From contig JAVBQL010000006.1 in NCBI GenBank assembly GCA_031549085.1, positions 62,001 to 126,000 of the forward strand: DNA of 64,000 bases, read 5' to 3'. The DNA comes from JAVBQL01 sp031549085. GTDB taxonomy: Bacteria > Spirochaetota > GWE2-31-10 > MWDO01. The stretch's first letter is position 1. Every line of letters begins with the position of its first letter. Positions 62,002 to 64,000 of this stretch are shown here, in pieces. The notes under the pieces were generated by a model, which was given only the letters and a program-made list of their open reading frames with translations, searched no databases and was not told the DNA's origin. A program made the position numbers and the translations under genes.

Positions 62002-63657
62002 ATGAAAATTGGAGTAAAGTTGATTATTTCTTTTTTAGCATGTGCTTTTATATCAACATTTATTGGTATTATGGGTCTATATTCTTTAAATCAGACTAAT
62101 ACAAATGGTGATACTGTATTTCAGAGCAGTGCAGCATCTTTTGAAGAGTCTCTCTATATACTCTATTATTTTAATGAGGTAAGATTTATAACCGCTGATC
62201 TTATCAACGAAGATACAAAAACTGACTATAATGAAACTATAAAAAAAATATATGAATGTTTTAAAAAAGTTAATGATATAGAGACTAGTTACTATAACTC
62301 TTTAACAACTGAAGAGAAAAAAGGTCGTGAGGAAGCTATTAGTACACTAAAAAAATGTAAAGACTCATTAGACAAGATAGTACAGTTGGTTAAAGAGGAA
62401 AAATATTCTGAAGCAGGACAAATATTTACTAATTATTTGGTGCCTGCTGCTGTTTGGTACACAGATGATATCATGGCTGTAGCAAAAGAAGAAACTGTAC
62501 ATTACAAAAGTGTATTTGATGATAATAATGCCAATGAGCTAAAAACAAAAATTGTCACAATAAGTTTTATAATAATTGGAGTTCTATTCTCTATATTTAT
62601 AGGAATGGTGCTATCAAAAAATATCACAGTCTCACTAAAAAATGTTATAAAATGTTGTAGTATTATAGCTAACGGAGATTTAACACTTGATATTCCTCCT
62701 GAAGATTTAAAGAGAAAAGATGAAATCGGTGATATGGCAAAGATTTTTCTTATTATGATAGAAGAGTTAAATAGTTTTATTTCAAGTGTTCAGAAAGGTT
62801 CTAATGAAATACATCAGGGTGCAAGCCAGGTCTCATCATCTGCACAAACTCTCTCAAGCGGAGCTACAGAGCTTGCAAGCAGTGTTGAGGAGATCTCATC
62901 TTCTATTACGGAGATGGAATCTACAATAGAAAGTAGTGCAGACAATGCCATAAATGGTGAGAAGGTAGCTCTTAAAGCTTCTGAACAGGCTAGGCAAGGC
63001 GGAGAGGCCGTAAATGAGACTGTTGAATCTATGAGAAAAATCGCAGAGACCATACAGGTGATATCTGATATTGCTAATAATACCAATATGCTTGCTCTAA
63101 ATGCTGCAATTGAGGCTGCTCGTGCTGGAGAGCATGGAGAGGGATTTGCTGTTGTTGCTAGTGAAGTTAGAAAGTTGGCAGAGAGAACAATAAATGCTGC
63201 TGATGAGATAAAGAAAATTGCAACTGGTAGTGTTGAGGTGGCAAATAGAGCTGGAGATTTAATCTCTAAAACTGTGCCGGATATTATTAAAACAAGCAGT
63301 ATGGTGCAAGAGATAGCAACAGTTTCTAAAGAGCAAAAAGCTGGAATTGGACAGTTGGCTTCTGCAGTTAATCAACAGGAGCAGGTGACACAGCTTGTTA
63401 GTGCAAACTCAGAAGAGCTTGCCGCTTCAGCAGAGCAAATGGCGTCTCAATCTCAAACACTTTTGGATTTGGTGCATAGATTCAAAATAAAAGATAGTGG
63501 CGAGAATAGTATAAAGAGTAGTATGAAGCCTAAAACTATAATACCTCTACCTAAAATTACAAATAGTAGTAATGTTATACCAAAACATAATACACCTACG
63601 AAGAAACATATAGAGTCAGATAATGACGTTGATGGTGGTGGCTTTGTTCAATTATAA
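62002..63657 (+). CDS. methyl-accepting chemotaxis protein 1
   Basis: A 551-residue chemoreceptor. TM1 (about 8-30) and TM2 (about 183-205) flank a helical 4HB-type periplasmic sensor domain; a HAMP domain follows (~205-260), then the cytoplasmic rod with the CheA/CheW-binding tip NNTNMLALNAAIEAARAGE and methylation helices rich in Glu/Gln. An ATG at 61990 is in frame, but GAGG at 61993 is well placed for the ATG at 62002, and MCP2 starts at the same point. Its ligand is unknown. Confidence 0.92.
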   Translation: MKIGVKLIISFLACAFISTFIGIMGLYSLNQTNTNGDTVFQSSAASFEESLYILYYFNEVRFITADLINEDTKTDYNETIKKIYECFKKVNDIETSYYNSLTTEEKKGREEAISTLKKCKDSLDKIVQLVKEEKYSEAGQIFTNYLVPAAVWYTDDIMAVAKEETVHYKSVFDDNNANELKTKIVTISFIIIGVLFSIFIGMVLSKNITVSLKNVIKCCSIIANGDLTLDIPPEDLKRKDEIGDMAKIFLIMIEELNSFISSVQKGSNEIHQGASQVSSSAQTLSSGATELASSVEEISSSITEMESTIESSADNAINGEKVALKASEQARQGGEAVNETVESMRKIAETIQVISDIANNTNMLALNAAIEAARAGEHGEGFAVVASEVRKLAERTINAADEIKKIATGSVEVANRAGDLISKTVPDIIKTSSMVQEIATVSKEQKAGIGQLASAVNQQEQVTQLVSANSEELAASAEQMASQSQTLLDLVHRFKIKDSGENSIKSSMKPKTIIPLPKITNSSNVIPKHNTPTKKHIESDNDVDGGGFVQL

Positions 63658-63681
63658 AAAAACTTAACTTAAGAATAAACC

Positions 63682-63717
63682 ATATGACCTACTTTTAATA
63701 AGTAGGTCATATTTTTC
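63682..63717 (+). terminator. terminator of MCP1
   Basis: Perfect 12-bp stem ATATGACCTACT / AGTAGGTCATAT (63682-63693 with 63701-63712), 7-base loop, then TTTT. Confidence 0.8.
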
Positions 63718-63803
63718 AATATTGTTTACAATATTTAATAAAAATGATATCATAAATTGATTACAGGATACACAAAAAATAAGCAAATTGATACTTTTAA
63801 ATT

Positions 63804-63831
63804 TAATAAATGCTCTTTTTTAAGCCGATAT
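63804..63831 (+). promoter_or_regulatory. flagellar sigma28-like promoter of MCP2
   Basis: GCCGATAT at 63824-63831 with TAATAAAT about 16 bases upstream (63804), 44 bases before the MCP2 start. Confidence 0.45.
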
Positions 63832-63875
63832 TATATTGAAGAGTATCTATATAGTAAAAAGATTGTGAGGTTTTT

Positions 63876-64000
63876 ATGAAGATTGGAACAAAATTGATTA
63901 TTTCATTTTTAATATGTGCTTTTATATCAACATTTATTGGTATTATGGGGTTATATTCTTTAAATCAAGTTAACAAAAATGGAGATGACGTTTTTAAAAG
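63876..64000 (+). CDS. methyl-accepting chemotaxis protein 2 (partial)
   Basis: Only the first 41 codons are inside the window. They encode MKIGTKLIISFLICAF followed by a first membrane helix and LYSLNQ, nearly the same as the MCP1 start, so this is a tandem paralogue. The ribosome site GTGAGG and spacing are also the same as for MCP1. The gene runs off the right edge. Confidence 0.85.
   Translation, partial: MKIGTKLIISFLICAFISTFIGIMGLYSLNQVNKNGDDVFK

Overview
The window is strongly AT-rich chromosomal DNA, densely coded (about 50 genes), with no rRNA, tRNA, phage, transposase or CRISPR visible. The gene set fits a motile, anaerobic, spirochaete-like bacterium: a CheX phosphatase, two tandem methyl-accepting chemotaxis proteins behind flagellar-sigma-like promoters, a bactofilin, FHA, HD-GYP and SPOR/TPR proteins, lipoproteins with spirochaetal-style lipoboxes, split glycine decarboxylase, B12-binding radical SAM enzymes and ferredoxin-type DUF362 proteins. 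The genus cannot be fixed from sequence alone. Many genes start with TTG or GTG behind a good Shine-Dalgarno site.

Layout. 1-6.9 kb: end of a ketoacyl synthase, MBL hydrolase, DUF1361 membrane protein, FHA protein, isopropylmalate-dehydrogenase-like enzyme, HD-GYP protein, bactofilin, TPR protein, MtaB. 7-12.7 kb: ACT protein, QueF, radical SAM protein, ThiD2, RecO, RarA. 12.7-15 kb: a possible small RNA, a relic of pepF, and a WG-repeat lipoprotein. 15-18 kb (minus): PepF and a DEAD-type helicase. 18.3-24 kb: methyltransferase, PyrD-PyrK, O-antigen-ligase-like protein, lipoprotein. 24-27 kb: toroid-fold protein, CheX, SPOR protein. 27.1-31.8 kb: ferredoxin/NuoB-like fusion followed by gcvT-gcvPA-gcvPB without gcvH. 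31.8-32.6 kb: a structured RNA candidate between two roughly 245-bp palindromic repeats. 32.6-40.3 kb (minus): MutS, TPR-SPOR protein, secreted protein, DUF362 protein, GH13 enzyme. 40.7-53.1 kb: NlpC/P60, DUF362, IspD, IspF, WG-repeat protein, LamG/FN3 protein, HAD phosphatase, the YicC-RemA-Gmk-RpoZ-MiaA cluster, a GH13 lipoprotein. 53.3-64 kb: radical SAM protein, an unusual receiver/ATPase/cyclic-nucleotide fusion, CCA-adding enzyme, HisRS, MurB, MCP1 and the start of MCP2.

The most unusual content is between genes. One family of palindromes has 23-30-bp arms that differ completely in sequence from copy to copy, around a related loop. Of 13 arm positions that are not Watson-Crick, 12 are G.U pairs on the strand given by the loop orientation and none is A.C; two copies also show a compensatory base-pair change. 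That points to selection on RNA structure. A second dispersed family (CCCCCTTT hairpin followed by AGGGGGATTAG) and a third (GTCAAAAAGGACGTGGCTA) also fill intergenic gaps.
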